Shown here piece after piece: positions 9,016-17,211 of a DNA stretch of 64,000 nucleotides. The position numbers and the translations under genes are program-made. How positions within the stretch are numbered: the first letter of the stretch is position 1; each line of letters begins with the position of its first letter. The stretch comes from Rhodoblastus sp963704565 (GTDB lineage: Bacteria; Pseudomonadota; Alphaproteobacteria; Rhizobiales; Beijerinckiaceae): the NCBI GenBank assembly GCA_963704565.1, contig OY969917.1, forward strand, positions 1,550,001-1,614,000, read 5' to 3'. Under the pieces are notes generated by a model. That model had not been told where the DNA came from and made no database searches. It was given only the letters and a program-made list of their open reading frames with translations.

Positions 9016-9711
9016 TCAATGATCCTCGTCATGATCGTCAGGCCGAAAAGCTGAACCGGACAGCAATTCGCCCGCCAGCGCGCGGGTGATCGGGCGTCCG
9101 CGCGCCAGGCCCTCGGCGTCGAGCGCCGCGACGATATTTCGCGCCGCCGCGAAGGACCGTTCGAGCCGCAGGGCGAGATAATCGATGAGATTGGCCTCGA
9201 CCTTGATCTGCCGGTCTTGAAACAATTTGACTAGAATGGCGCGCAGAAAGGCCTCGTCCGGCTCCTCGATCGCGACGCTGGGCGCGCGGCGCAGCCGCGA
9301 GAGCAGATCCCTGGTGCGCAGGCCCCAGGCGTCGGGCTTTTTGCGCGCGGTGATCAACAGGAAGGTTCCGCGCTCGATCGCCAGATTGACGAGATGGAAC
9401 AATTCGGTCTCGCGCAGCAGCGGCCGGTCGGCGTCCTCAACCATCAGCGCCGGCGCCTCGGCCAGATCGGGCAAAGCGGCGAGCGCGAGGTCTTGCGCCG
9501 CGACGATTTTCGCTCCGGCCCGCCGCGCCCAGACCGCGCCGAGATGGCTTTTCCCCGCCCCCGGCGGGCCGGTCAGGACCAGCAGGCGATGGGGCCAGCC
9601 GGGCCACATTCCCAGCAGCGCCAGCGCCTCCCGGTTCGACGGCGCGGCAAGAAAATCCTCCTCCGCGTAATTCAGCCGATGCGGCAGGTCGAGCGGCAAT
9701 TGCCCGGTCAT
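9016..9711 (-). CDS. hdaA: DnaA regulatory inactivator HdaA (DnaA-family AAA protein)
   Basis: Promotes hydrolysis of DnaA-bound ATP together with the loaded sliding clamp, limiting chromosome re-initiation. The ATG at 9711 overlaps the upstream permease stop (ATGA) and gives a 231-residue protein. The N-terminus MTGQLPLDLPH has the clamp-binding type motif (QLPLDLP) expected of Hda. Walker A is LTGPPGAGKSHLG near residue 53, followed by a Walker-B-like LMVEDADR and a C-terminal lid helix domain. The DnaA DNA-binding domain IV is absent, which separates HdaA from DnaA. Order permease-hdaA-ppk-ppx supports the assignment. Confidence 0.9.
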   Translation of the reverse strand: MTGQLPLDLPHRLNYAEEDFLAAPSNREALALLGMWPGWPHRLLVLTGPPGAGKSHLGAVWARRAGAKIVAAQDLALAALPDLAEAPALMVEDADRPLLRETELFHLVNLAIERGTFLLITARKKPDAWGLRTRDLLSRLRRAPSVAIEEPDEAFLRAILVKLFQDRQIKVEANLIDYLALRLERSFAAARNIVAALDAEGLARGRPITRALAGELLSGSAFRPDDHDEDH

Positions 9712-10814
9712 GCGGAATCGAGGCCGACGCCGCTGAACAAGGAGCTCTGCTTGTAGCGCCGCACCGCGAAGCGGATCAGCACGCCCACGGCGGCGGCGAG
9801 CGGCACGGCGATGATCATGCCGCTGAATCCCATCACGCTGGCGAAAGCGAAAAGCGCGAAAATGAGCCAGACCGGGTGAAGCCCCACCGACTCGCCCACC
9901 AGCTTGGGCGACAGCACATTGCCCTCGAGGAACTGGCCCGACCCGACCACCAGCAGCGCCATCCCGAGCAGGCCCAGATGAGGCCAGCCCTGGACCAGGG
10001 CGACGATGATCGAAAAAACCAAAGCGACGGTCGAACCAACATAGGGAATGAAGCTGAGAAAACCCGCCGAAATGCCGATGAAAAAGCCGAAATTCAGGCC
10101 GACCAGGGTGAGGCCGAGGCCATACCAGGTTCCCAGGAACAGGCAGACCAGCGACTGGCCGCGCAAAAAGCCGGACAGCGCGCGGTCGATTTCGCCGGCT
10201 AGCGTGAAAGCCGTGGCGCGATAGCGCGGCGGAATCAGGCTGCGCAGGTTCGACACCATCTCGGGCCAGGACACCAGGAGATAGAAGGTCACCACCGGGG
10301 TCACCACGACCAGGGCGATGATCCCGACCAAAGCCTGGCCGCCGGTCCACAACGAGCGCAGGAAATTGCCGAGATATTGCGTGCCCTGGCCGACGAAGCC
10401 GGCGAGCATCTTTTGCAGCTCGTCGGCGCTGGCGGGCAGATCGACCCCATATTTCTTGAGCCAGTCGCCGCCCGAATTCTGCATCAGATGGGCGATCTCG
10501 CCGGCGATCAGGCTTTGCAGCTTGTTGGCGTAATCCGGCAGGGATTCGGCGAAGCCGACCAGCTGCCGGCCGAGGATCGGGCCGAGGGTGAAGATCAGGA
10601 CGGCGTTGAGGATCAGGAAGATCGCGAGAATGACCAAGGTCGCGGCGAGACGGCTGAGGCCCAGCCGCTGCATTCTCGTCACCACCGGATCAAGCACATA
10701 GCCCAGCGCCAGCGAGGCGATGAAGGGCGCCAGCACATTGGCGAACATATAGCCGGCGAATCCAAAGAGAATCAGCACCGCCAGCCAAAAAGCGATCTGC
10801 CATTCAATGCGCAT
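9708..10814 (-). CDS. AI-2E family transporter (PerM/YdiK-like permease)
   Basis: Multi-pass inner-membrane protein of the AI-2E/PerM superfamily (putative exporter; substrate unknown). The ATG at 10814 follows a strong gggggagc ribosome-binding site and gives 368 residues; a longer in-frame extension upstream lacks one. Hydrophobic segments occur at the N-terminus (IAFWLAVLILFGFAGYMFAN, LAPFIASLALGYVLDPVV, RLAATLVILAIFLILNAVLI) and in the C-terminal half, with the family-type IPYVGSTVALVFSIIVAL and VMGFSGMIIAVPLAAAVGVL. It overlaps hdaA by four bases, a frequent pairing in alphaproteobacteria. Confidence 0.88.
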   Translation of the reverse strand: MRIEWQIAFWLAVLILFGFAGYMFANVLAPFIASLALGYVLDPVVTRMQRLGLSRLAATLVILAIFLILNAVLIFTLGPILGRQLVGFAESLPDYANKLQSLIAGEIAHLMQNSGGDWLKKYGVDLPASADELQKMLAGFVGQGTQYLGNFLRSLWTGGQALVGIIALVVVTPVVTFYLLVSWPEMVSNLRSLIPPRYRATAFTLAGEIDRALSGFLRGQSLVCLFLGTWYGLGLTLVGLNFGFFIGISAGFLSFIPYVGSTVALVFSIIVALVQGWPHLGLLGMALLVVGSGQFLEGNVLSPKLVGESVGLHPVWLIFALFAFASVMGFSGMIIAVPLAAAVGVLIRFAVRRYKQSSLFSGVGLDSA

Positions 10815-10889
10815 GGACCGCGCTCCCCCCAGCCGCTCAGCGGCGCATCTTCCTATCCGAAAAGTCTTCAACTTTTCCGGAAAATGCGC

Positions 10890-11438
10890 TCAGCCGCTCA
10901 TATGCGTCATCCAGCGTTTGAAATAGGCCGCGAGCGAGGCCAAGGTCAATGCCGCGACGGCCCATTCCGCCAAAGTCACCCACATGCCGGGCGGCCAGCC
11001 GAAAGCCAGCGCGGCGAGCAGCGCGGCGATCAGGCCGATCTGGGCGAAGGTGTTGGCCTTGGAGATCGCCAGCGGGTGGATTTCCATCGGCCGGTCGAGC
11101 AGCCAGGACAGGATGACCGCGCCGATGATCATCAGGTCGCGCGAGACGACCAGCAGCGCCAGAGCCATCGGCAGTTGATCGACGATCGCCAGGGTGACGA
11201 AATCGCAGATTAGCAAGGCCTTGTCGGCGATGGCGTCGAGATAGGCGCCAAGCTCCGAGCGCAGGTCGAAGCGCCGGGCGATCCAGCCGTCGAGCGCATC
11301 GGAAATTCCCGCGACGAGAAAGACCGCCAAAGCCTCGGGCCAGCGCCGCGAAGCGATCATGTCCACGCTGACCGGAACCAGAGCCAGCCGCCCGAGGCTG
11401 ATGAGATTGGGCAGGAAGGCGAACAATTTTCTGTTCAT
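10890..11438 (-). CDS. CDP-alcohol phosphatidyltransferase family protein
   Basis: Integral membrane enzyme of phospholipid synthesis (transfers a phosphatidyl group from CDP-diacylglycerol to an alcohol; PgsA- or cardiolipin-synthase-like). The 182 residues contain the full catalytic signature D-G-x2-A-R-x8-G-x3-D-x3-D as DALDGWIARRFDLRS followed by ELGAYLDAIADKA, near residues 40-65, plus four hydrophobic segments. The start at 11438 (MNRKLFAFLPNLISLGRL) is the family-typical N-terminus (PNLISLGR); upstream in-frame residues look non-coding. First gene of the minus-strand run leading to hdaA-ppk-ppx. Substrate alcohol cannot be fixed from sequence alone. Confidence 0.88.
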   Translation of the reverse strand: MNRKLFAFLPNLISLGRLALVPVSVDMIASRRWPEALAVFLVAGISDALDGWIARRFDLRSELGAYLDAIADKALLICDFVTLAIVDQLPMALALLVVSRDLMIIGAVILSWLLDRPMEIHPLAISKANTFAQIGLIAALLAALAFGWPPGMWVTLAEWAVAALTLASLAAYFKRWMTHMSG

Positions 11439-11611
11439 GGCGGGCGACGGGCTCGAAGGCGGCCGAGGCTTGATTATAGGACCGGCGCGAAAAATCCTGC
11501 AAGTTTGGCCACGGCGGCGTTTTGTCTTGGTTTCAATCCTGGATTGGGTGGATTCCGGACCTCGCCCGACTGACGGCTCTCGGCTTGAAAGCCAACAGAT
11601 AGCCATTGAAC

Positions 11612-11631
11612 ATGTTGATATAATGTAACAT
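11612..11631. promoter_or_regulatory. Imperfect palindrome, possible metalloregulator operator
   Basis: The sequence atgttgatataatgtaacat has matching outer arms (atgtt/aacat) around an AT-rich centre. It lies 107-126 bases upstream of the TonB-dependent receptor start and resembles the perfect palindrome at 11688-11699. Two such sites in front of a receptor gene suggest a Fur-superfamily (Zur-like) operator pair; this is inference from motif shape only. Confidence 0.35.
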
Positions 11632-11687
11632 TTAGACTTCGCGCGCCATTAATGGCCCAGCGTAGCTTGACTTGATCTGATGATGTT

Positions 11688-11699
11688 ATGTTATAACAT
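11688..11699. promoter_or_regulatory. Perfect palindrome ATGTTATAACAT, Zur-like operator candidate
   Basis: A perfect 12-base palindrome 39-50 bases upstream of the receptor ATG, in an AT-rich promoter otherwise surrounded by GC-rich DNA. Described proteobacterial Zur boxes have an ATGTTATA/TATAACAT-type core, so zinc-responsive repression is a reasonable hypothesis for this outer-membrane receptor. The site overlaps where a sigma-70 -10/-35 region would be expected. No zur, znuABC or tonB genes are in the window to support it. Confidence 0.5.
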
Positions 11700-11737
11700 T
11701 TCATACCAAATGCACGGCTTACGCTCTATCGCGAGGA

Positions 11738-13906
11738 ATGACGATGCGCCCCTATCGAATGCTGTTATTGGGCTGCGTGGCGGGACTGGCGGCCGGCGGC
11801 GCGCGCGCCGAACAGACGCTGGTCCTGCCCGACATCGACGTCACCGCCTCGCAGCCTCAGGCGAGCCCGGCGCCCGCCCCGAACACGCTCGCGCAAAAGA
11901 CGCAAGCTCTCGATCAGGCGCGCGCCAACATCCTGCCGCCTGTGGGCGTGAGCCCCTATGACATCGACGGAGCGACGATCGATCAGGCGCCGCAGGGCGA
12001 CAACGCGCCGCTCAACCAGGTCTTGCTCCAGGCCCCGGGGGTCTCCCAGGATTCCGCCGCGAGCGGATTGCTTCACATCCGCAACGAGCACGCCAATGTG
12101 CAATACCGCGTCAACGGCATTCTTCTCCCGGAGGGCGTGTCGGGCTTTGGCACTCTGCTCGACACTCAGTTCGTCGGCAATATTTCGCTGCTGACAGGCG
12201 CCTTGCCAGCGCAATTCGGCCTACATACTTCAGCAATCGTCGATGTCACGAGCAAGAACGGCGTTTTCGACGGCGGCGGCTCCATCGGCGTCTATGGCGG
12301 CAGCCATGGGACGATCATGCCAAGCTTCGAATATGGCGGGACGTCGGGCCAGACCCAATATTTCTTCACCGGCCAATATTCCCAAAGCAATCTCGGCATC
12401 GAAAACACGACGCCAGCCTATAATGCGATCCACGACCGCGATGCGCTGAACAAATTTTTCGGCTATGTCTCGACCATTCTCGAAGACGGCTCGCGGCTGA
12501 GCTTCCTCACCGGCAGCGCCGTCGGAACCTATCAAATCCCGGCGAATCCGGGCCAGGCGCCTTTTCCTGGCGTCGCGGCGCTACTGCCCGGTTCGGCGGC
12601 CTCTCCATCGTCGGCCGTCGCGGAAAGCCAGTATGAGGCGAGCCTCTATAACGTTCTGGCGTGGCAGAAAACCGTCGGCGCGCTGGATTTCCAGTTCGCT
12701 TATTTCTCGCGCTACAGCGAGCTGCATTTCATGCCGGACACCTATGGCGACCTGCTTTACAACGGCGTCGCCTCGGACGTGCTGCGCGACAGCTTCCTCA
12801 ACGGCGTCAGCGCCGACGCCGCCTATCATTACAGCGACTCCCACACGATCCGCAGCGGCTTCCACGCCAGCGGCGAAGACACTTTTGTCCGCAATTCGTC
12901 CTTTGTCTTCGCGACCGACGCCGCCGGCAATCCTTACGGCTCGCCTTATCCCGCGCCGGTCGACGCCAGCTCGAAATTCGGCTGGCTCCTCGGCGCCTAT
13001 ATCGAGGACGAATGGAAGATCAACCGGCAACTGACGCTCAACGCCGGTCTTCGCTTCGATCAGATGGTTCAATATGTCGACGCCAATCAGTTCAGTCCGC
13101 GCCTCAGCCTGACCTATGACCCGTTCGACAGCACGAAAATGCACATCGGCTTCGCGCGTTATTTTACGCCGCCGTCGCAGGCGCTCAGCGCGCCCGTCAA
13201 TCTCTCTGATTTCGCCAACACCACCGCCGCGCCGGCCGTCAACCAATCCGGTCCGGTCCTGCCCGAACGCGGCAGCTATCTCGATGCAGGCGTAGACCAG
13301 AAGGTTCTGCCGGGCCTGACGCTCGGCATCGACGGCTATCTGAAATGGGCGCAAGACCTGCTCGACGACGGCCAGTTCGGTCAGGCGCTGGTCCTCACCG
13401 CCTTCAATTATGCGAAGGGCTACAACCAGGGTCTCGAATTCAAGGCGAATTATGAGCAGGGCGATTTCCGGGCCTATGGCAATCTCGCGCTCGCCAAACA
13501 AATGGCGACCGATGTCGTCTCGAACCAATATTTGTTCGACCCCAACGAACTCGCCTTCATCTCGGACCATTATATCTACACCGATCACTCCCAAACGCTC
13601 ACGGCTTCGGCCGGCGCCTCCTACCTCTGGAATGGCGTGCGCTTCAGCACGGACATGATCTACGGCAGCGGGTTACGCGCCGGCTTCGCCAATACCGCAA
13701 CTGTCGCGCCTTATGTGCAGTTCAATTTCGGCGTCATGCATGAATTCTCACTGTCGCCGGACACAAAGCCGATCACCGTTCGCTTCGACATTGTGAACCT
13801 GTTCGACACGATCTATCAAATCCGCGACGGCAGCGGCATCGGGGTTTTTGCGCCGCAATACGGACCGCGCCGCGGCTTCTTCATTGGCATTTCGCAGAAG
13901 ATTTGA
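11738..13906 (+). CDS. TonB-dependent outer-membrane receptor
   Basis: Energy-dependent outer-membrane importer; ligand unknown. The 722-residue protein has a cleavable signal peptide (about residues 1-25, ending GGARA), a Pro/Ala-rich linker, then a plug domain about residues 65-175 with LNQVLLQAPGVSQDS, IRNEHANVQYRVNGILLP, and SLLTGALPAQFGLHTSAIVD followed by VTSKNG. The rest alternates beta-strand-like segments typical of a 22-strand barrel, including EDEWKINRQLTLNAGLRFDQ and VRFDIVNLFDTIYQIRDGSG. The chain ends ...FFIGISQKI rather than in an aromatic residue. It is monocistronic, behind two palindromes that could bind Zur, suggesting zinc-related uptake; without a ligand-binding fingerprint this remains a hypothesis. 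Confidence 0.88.
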   Translation: MTMRPYRMLLLGCVAGLAAGGARAEQTLVLPDIDVTASQPQASPAPAPNTLAQKTQALDQARANILPPVGVSPYDIDGATIDQAPQGDNAPLNQVLLQAPGVSQDSAASGLLHIRNEHANVQYRVNGILLPEGVSGFGTLLDTQFVGNISLLTGALPAQFGLHTSAIVDVTSKNGVFDGGGSIGVYGGSHGTIMPSFEYGGTSGQTQYFFTGQYSQSNLGIENTTPAYNAIHDRDALNKFFGYVSTILEDGSRLSFLTGSAVGTYQIPANPGQAPFPGVAALLPGSAASPSSAVAESQYEASLYNVLAWQKTVGALDFQFAYFSRYSELHFMPDTYGDLLYNGVASDVLRDSFLNGVSADAAYHYSDSHTIRSGFHASGEDTFVRNSSFVFATDAAGNPYGSPYPAPVDASSKFGWLLGAYIEDEWKINRQLTLNAGLRFDQMVQYVDANQFSPRLSLTYDPFDSTKMHIGFARYFTPPSQALSAPVNLSDFANTTAAPAVNQSGPVLPERGSYLDAGVDQKVLPGLTLGIDGYLKWAQDLLDDGQFGQALVLTAFNYAKGYNQGLEFKANYEQGDFRAYGNLALAKQMATDVVSNQYLFDPNELAFISDHYIYTDHSQTLTASAGASYLWNGVRFSTDMIYGSGLRAGFANTATVAPYVQFNFGVMHEFSLSPDTKPITVRFDIVNLFDTIYQIRDGSGIGVFAPQYGPRRGFFIGISQKI

Positions 13907-14035
13907 GTCTCGACGGATCTTGCGAAGGTCCGCTAAGGGGCGAAACTCGAAATTCACAGCGTGGCTATCGCCGAAAGCGAGCCTTGCCAGCGCGGGCGTG
14001 GGCGGTTAGAGCAGGCGCGCAAAAAAGGATTTCGC

Positions 14036-15109
14036 ATGACCCAGTCCGGCGACCAGACCGATGGCCTGACCTATTCGCAAGCCGGCGTGGATATCGACGC
14101 CGGCGCGCGCATGGTCGATCTGATCAAGCCGCTGGTGCGCGCCACGCGGCGGCGCGGCGCCGACGCCGAAATCGGCGGCTTCGGCGGCCTGTTCGACCTG
14201 AAGGCCGCCGGCTTCGCCGATCCGATCCTGGTCGCGGCCAATGACGGCGTCGGCACCAAGGTCAAGATCGCGGTCGAGAGCGGCATTCACGGCACGGTGG
14301 GGATCGACCTCGTCGCCATGTGCGTCAACGATCTGGTGGTCCAGGGCGCCGAGCCCTTGTTCTTCCTCGACTATTTCGCCACCGGCAAGCTGATCCCGGA
14401 AATCGGCGCGGAAATCGTCAAGGGCATAGCCGCCGGCTGCCTTGAGGCCGGCGCGGCGCTGATCGGCGGCGAAACCGCCGAAATGCCGGGAGTCTATGCG
14501 CGCGGCGATTATGATCTCGCCGGCTTCGCCGTCGGCGCCGCCGAACGCGGCGATCTCCTCCCGCGCGGAAACATTTGCGCCGGCGACGTGTTGTTCGGCC
14601 TGCGGTCGTCCGGCGTTCATTCCAACGGTTTCTCGCTGGTGCGCAAGATCGTCGAGCGCGCCGGCCTGAAATGGAGCGATCCCGCCCCCTTCGCGCCCGG
14701 CAAAAGCCTCGCCGAGGCGCTGCTGGAGCCGACCCGCATCTATGTCAAGCCACTGCTGGCCAGCTTGCGCAAGACCCAATCGATCAAGGCTTTCGCCCAT
14801 ATCACCGGCGGCGGCTATCCGGAAAACATTCCGCGCGTCCTGCCCGAGGGCCTCGGCGCCCATGTCCAGCTCGACGCCATTCCGGTCCTGCCGGTGTTCA
14901 AATGGCTGGCGGCGGCGGGCGGGGTCGCGGAGCGCGAAATGTTGCGGACCTTCAATTGCGGCGTCGGCATGATCGTCGTCGCCGATTTTACGCGCGCGGA
15001 GGAAGTCGAGGAGGCGCTGCGCGACTCCGGCGAGAATCCGGTCCGGCTCGGCCATGTCGTGGCGGCTTCGGGCGAGCGCGTCACTTTCGACGGAAAGCTG
15101 GCGCTGTGA
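14036..15109 (+). CDS. purM: Phosphoribosylformylglycinamidine cyclo-ligase
   Basis: Fifth step of de novo purine synthesis (FGAM + ATP to AIR). The ATG at 14036 follows an aaaaaagga ribosome-binding site; 357 residues is the normal PurM length. Recognisable family blocks are LTYSQAGVDIDAGARMVDLI at the N-terminus, IGGFGGLFDLKAAGF, LVAANDGVGTKVKIA, VGIDLVAMCVNDLVVQGAEP, FLDYFATGKL, LIGGETAEMPGVY, GLRSSGVHSNGFSLVRKI and AHITGGGYPENIPR. The final base pairs overlap the GTG start of purN, giving a purM-purN operon as in many proteobacteria. Confidence 0.97.
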   Translation: MTQSGDQTDGLTYSQAGVDIDAGARMVDLIKPLVRATRRRGADAEIGGFGGLFDLKAAGFADPILVAANDGVGTKVKIAVESGIHGTVGIDLVAMCVNDLVVQGAEPLFFLDYFATGKLIPEIGAEIVKGIAAGCLEAGAALIGGETAEMPGVYARGDYDLAGFAVGAAERGDLLPRGNICAGDVLFGLRSSGVHSNGFSLVRKIVERAGLKWSDPAPFAPGKSLAEALLEPTRIYVKPLLASLRKTQSIKAFAHITGGGYPENIPRVLPEGLGAHVQLDAIPVLPVFKWLAAAGGVAEREMLRTFNCGVGMIVVADFTRAEEVEEALRDSGENPVRLGHVVAASGERVTFDGKLAL

Positions 15110-15762
15110 CCTTTTCGCGCAAACGCGTCGGCGTGCTGATTTCCGGGCGCGGCTCCAATATGCGCGCGCTGGTCGAAGCGGCGCGGGCGCCGGATTTTCC
15201 CGCCGAAATCGCCCTTGTCCTGTCCAATATCGCCGACGCCGCCGGGCTCGAATTCGCGCAGGCGCAGGGACTCGCGACGGCGGTCGTCGATCACAAGCTT
15301 TTTGGCGACCGCGAAAGTTTCGAGCGCGCCATGAACCAGACGCTGCTCGGCCATGGCGTCGAAATCGTCTGCCTCGCCGGCTTCATGCGCCTGCTGACGC
15401 CGTGGTTCGTCGAACAATGGCGCGGCCGCATGCTCAATATCCACCCGGCCTTGCTGCCGTCCTTTCGCGGCCTGCACACCCACGCGCGGGCGATTGCCGA
15501 GGGCGTGAAAATTCATGGCGCGACCGTCCATTTCGTCGTGCCGGAAATGGACGCAGGCCCGATCGTCGTCCAGGCCGCCGCGCCCGTGCTTGACGACGAC
15601 ACGCCGGAAACGCTCGGCGCCCGGGTGCTGGCGCAGGAGCACCGCATCTATCCGCTGGCGCTGAAACTCGTCGCCAGCGGCGCCGCGCGGATCGACGGCG
15701 CGCGGGTGCGGATCGAGCGCGAGCCCACCGCGCCCGACGCTCTGCTCTGGCCGATGGGCTGA
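15106..15762 (+). CDS. purN: Phosphoribosylglycinamide formyltransferase
   Basis: Transfers formyl from 10-formyl-tetrahydrofolate to GAR in purine synthesis. The GTG start overlaps the purM stop (GTGA) and yields 218 residues, the usual size. Diagnostic motifs: VGVLISGRGSNMRALVEA at the N-terminus for GAR binding, VCLAGFMRLLTPWFVEQW, LNIHPALLPSFRGLHTHARA with the catalytic Asn/His pair, GATVHFVVPEMDAGPIVVQA with the conserved Asp, and VLAQEHRIYPLAL near the end. The IS4-family element begins about 40 bases downstream without damaging the gene. Confidence 0.97.
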   Translation: MTFSRKRVGVLISGRGSNMRALVEAARAPDFPAEIALVLSNIADAAGLEFAQAQGLATAVVDHKLFGDRESFERAMNQTLLGHGVEIVCLAGFMRLLTPWFVEQWRGRMLNIHPALLPSFRGLHTHARAIAEGVKIHGATVHFVVPEMDAGPIVVQAAAPVLDDDTPETLGARVLAQEHRIYPLALKLVASGAARIDGARVRIEREPTAPDALLWPMG

Positions 15763-15800
15763 TCCTTTCGCAGGGCTCCGAACTCAAGTTAACAAGGACC

Positions 15801-17109
15801 GTCATGACCGGGCATGTCCCACGGCTGTCCGGTTGAGTTTTGGTGGACAGGCTGCACGGCATTGATTCTACTCTGTTCAGAGGGTTTGGCAACTCATCTG
15901 GACACGAGAAGGAAAAACGCCGTGCAGCATCAAACTAGCGTGTTTCACGCTCTGACCAAGCTGATTCCATGGGGCGCCTTCGATGGGCTTGTGGAAAAGC
16001 ACAGTGCCGACGCCCGCATTCGCAAGCTGACGACTAAAAACCAGCTTCTGGCCATGCTTTACGGGCAGCTGGCGGGAGCGGAGAGCTTGCGCGATATTGT
16101 CGGCGCGTTCGACAGCCATGGGTCGAAACTTTATCATCTGGGCGCTGCCAAACTGTCGCGTTCTACCCTGTCCGACGCCAATTCGCTGCGCAGCGCCGAT
16201 GTGTTCACCTCGCTCTTCACCAGGCTTGTCGGGCAGGTCCTGCCGGGCTTTCGCAAGAAATTGCGCGAGCCCTTGCTGCTGATCAATTCCACCAGCTTTC
16301 GCCTGAGCGCCCTGTCCGCCGATTGGGCGCGCTTCTCGGCCAACGCCTGCGGCGCCAAACTGCATGTTGTCTATGATCCCGACGCGGACTGCCCGATCTA
16401 CGCCTCGCTGAGCAGCCCGAAAATCAACGACATTGTCGCCGCCAAGGAGATGCCCATCGACCCCATGGCGACCTATGTATTCGACCTGGGCTATTACGAT
16501 TACGGCTGGTGGGCCGATCTTGATGCCGCCGGTTGTCGGATCGTGACGAGGCTGAAAACCAACACCCGGCTTTCCAATGTCGTCGAAAGCGCGGTTCCCC
16601 CCGGGGGCGATATCCTGAGTGATCGGATCGGCCTCTTGCCGCAGCGGCTCGCGGCGAGCCGGAAAAATCCATTTTCCGACCCGGTGCGCGAGGTTTGCGT
16701 ACGCATCGAAACCGGCAAGATTTTGCGCATTCTTTCCAATGATATTGACGCGCCCGCCGCCGAGATCGCGGCGCTCTACAAACGTCGCTGGCAGATCGAA
16801 TTGTTCTTTCGCTGGATTAAACAAACATTGAAAATCAATCACTTCCTCGGCCGAAACGAGAATGCCGTCCGCATCCAGATCGCCGTGGCGCTGATCGCCT
16901 TCGTGCTGCTGCGCCTCGCCCATGCCGCTCAAAACGAAGTCGAAAGCCTCCTCAGCTTTACGCGCCTCGTCCGAGCCAACCTTATGCACCGAAGGCCAAT
17001 CGACCGACTGCTCGGACCGCCCCCGACAACAAGCCAATGCCCTAACCAATTCACAATCGAGTTCAGCCCATGCTGAACCGGACAGCCGTGGGACAAGCCC
17101 GGCCATGAC
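15801..17109 (+). mobile_element. IS4-family insertion sequence with 34-bp terminal inverted repeats
   Basis: The outer arms 15801-15834 and 17076-17109 are reverse complements at 32 of 34 positions (left arm begins gtcatgaccgggcatgtccc) and bracket one transposase gene. The outermost 20 bases also resemble a REP-type palindrome common in alphaproteobacteria, so the true IS ends may be the inner acggctgtccggtt segments (15821-15834 and 17076-17089) with the element sitting in the centre of a REP. No direct target-site duplication is visible at either set of boundaries. The wider flanks also carry inverted gttaacaa / ttgttaac blocks. Confidence 0.85.
15922..17076 (+). CDS. IS4-family transposase (DDE), first catalytic Asp replaced by Asn
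   Basis: DNA transposase of the IS4 family, 384 residues from a GTG at 15922 preceded by gagaagga; earlier in-frame starts lie in the inverted repeat and are unlikely. Features: N-terminal LTKLIPWGAFDGLVEKH, a DUF4372-like region, a second catalytic Asp in YVFDLGYYDYGWW, and the IS4 signature Y-x2-R-x3-E-x6-K in YKRRWQIELFFRWIK. The position of the first catalytic Asp, normally I-D-S-T in close relatives, reads LLLINSTSFRL, so residue 122 is Asn (codon aat at 16285-16287, one transition from gat). If real, this copy is probably catalytically inactive though otherwise full length. Confidence 0.9.
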   Translation: MQHQTSVFHALTKLIPWGAFDGLVEKHSADARIRKLTTKNQLLAMLYGQLAGAESLRDIVGAFDSHGSKLYHLGAAKLSRSTLSDANSLRSADVFTSLFTRLVGQVLPGFRKKLREPLLLINSTSFRLSALSADWARFSANACGAKLHVVYDPDADCPIYASLSSPKINDIVAAKEMPIDPMATYVFDLGYYDYGWWADLDAAGCRIVTRLKTNTRLSNVVESAVPPGGDILSDRIGLLPQRLAASRKNPFSDPVREVCVRIETGKILRILSNDIDAPAAEIAALYKRRWQIELFFRWIKQTLKINHFLGRNENAVRIQIAVALIAFVLLRLAHAAQNEVESLLSFTRLVRANLMHRRPIDRLLGPPPTTSQCPNQFTIEFSPC

Positions 17110-17211
17110 AGCTCATAACAATTATTGTTAACCTGGATTCGGAGCCCTGGATCCTTTCGTCAGGCAATTGACGCCTTCGCAAGCTAAGTTCAATCTCGGC
17201 TCGGCGGGGGG

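Noticed and set aside
7072..9054. 660-residue plus-strand ORF opposite ppk
   Set aside because: Antisense shadow of a high-GC gene; ppk on the minus strand has all expected motifs.
10377..11213. 278-residue plus-strand ORF opposite the permease and CDP-alcohol transferase genes
   Set aside because: Spans two genes on the opposite strand that have clear membrane segments and catalytic motifs.
15877..17106. 409-residue minus-strand ORF across the IS4 element
   Set aside because: Antisense to the transposase, whose DDE-type motifs and ribosome-binding site are on the plus strand.
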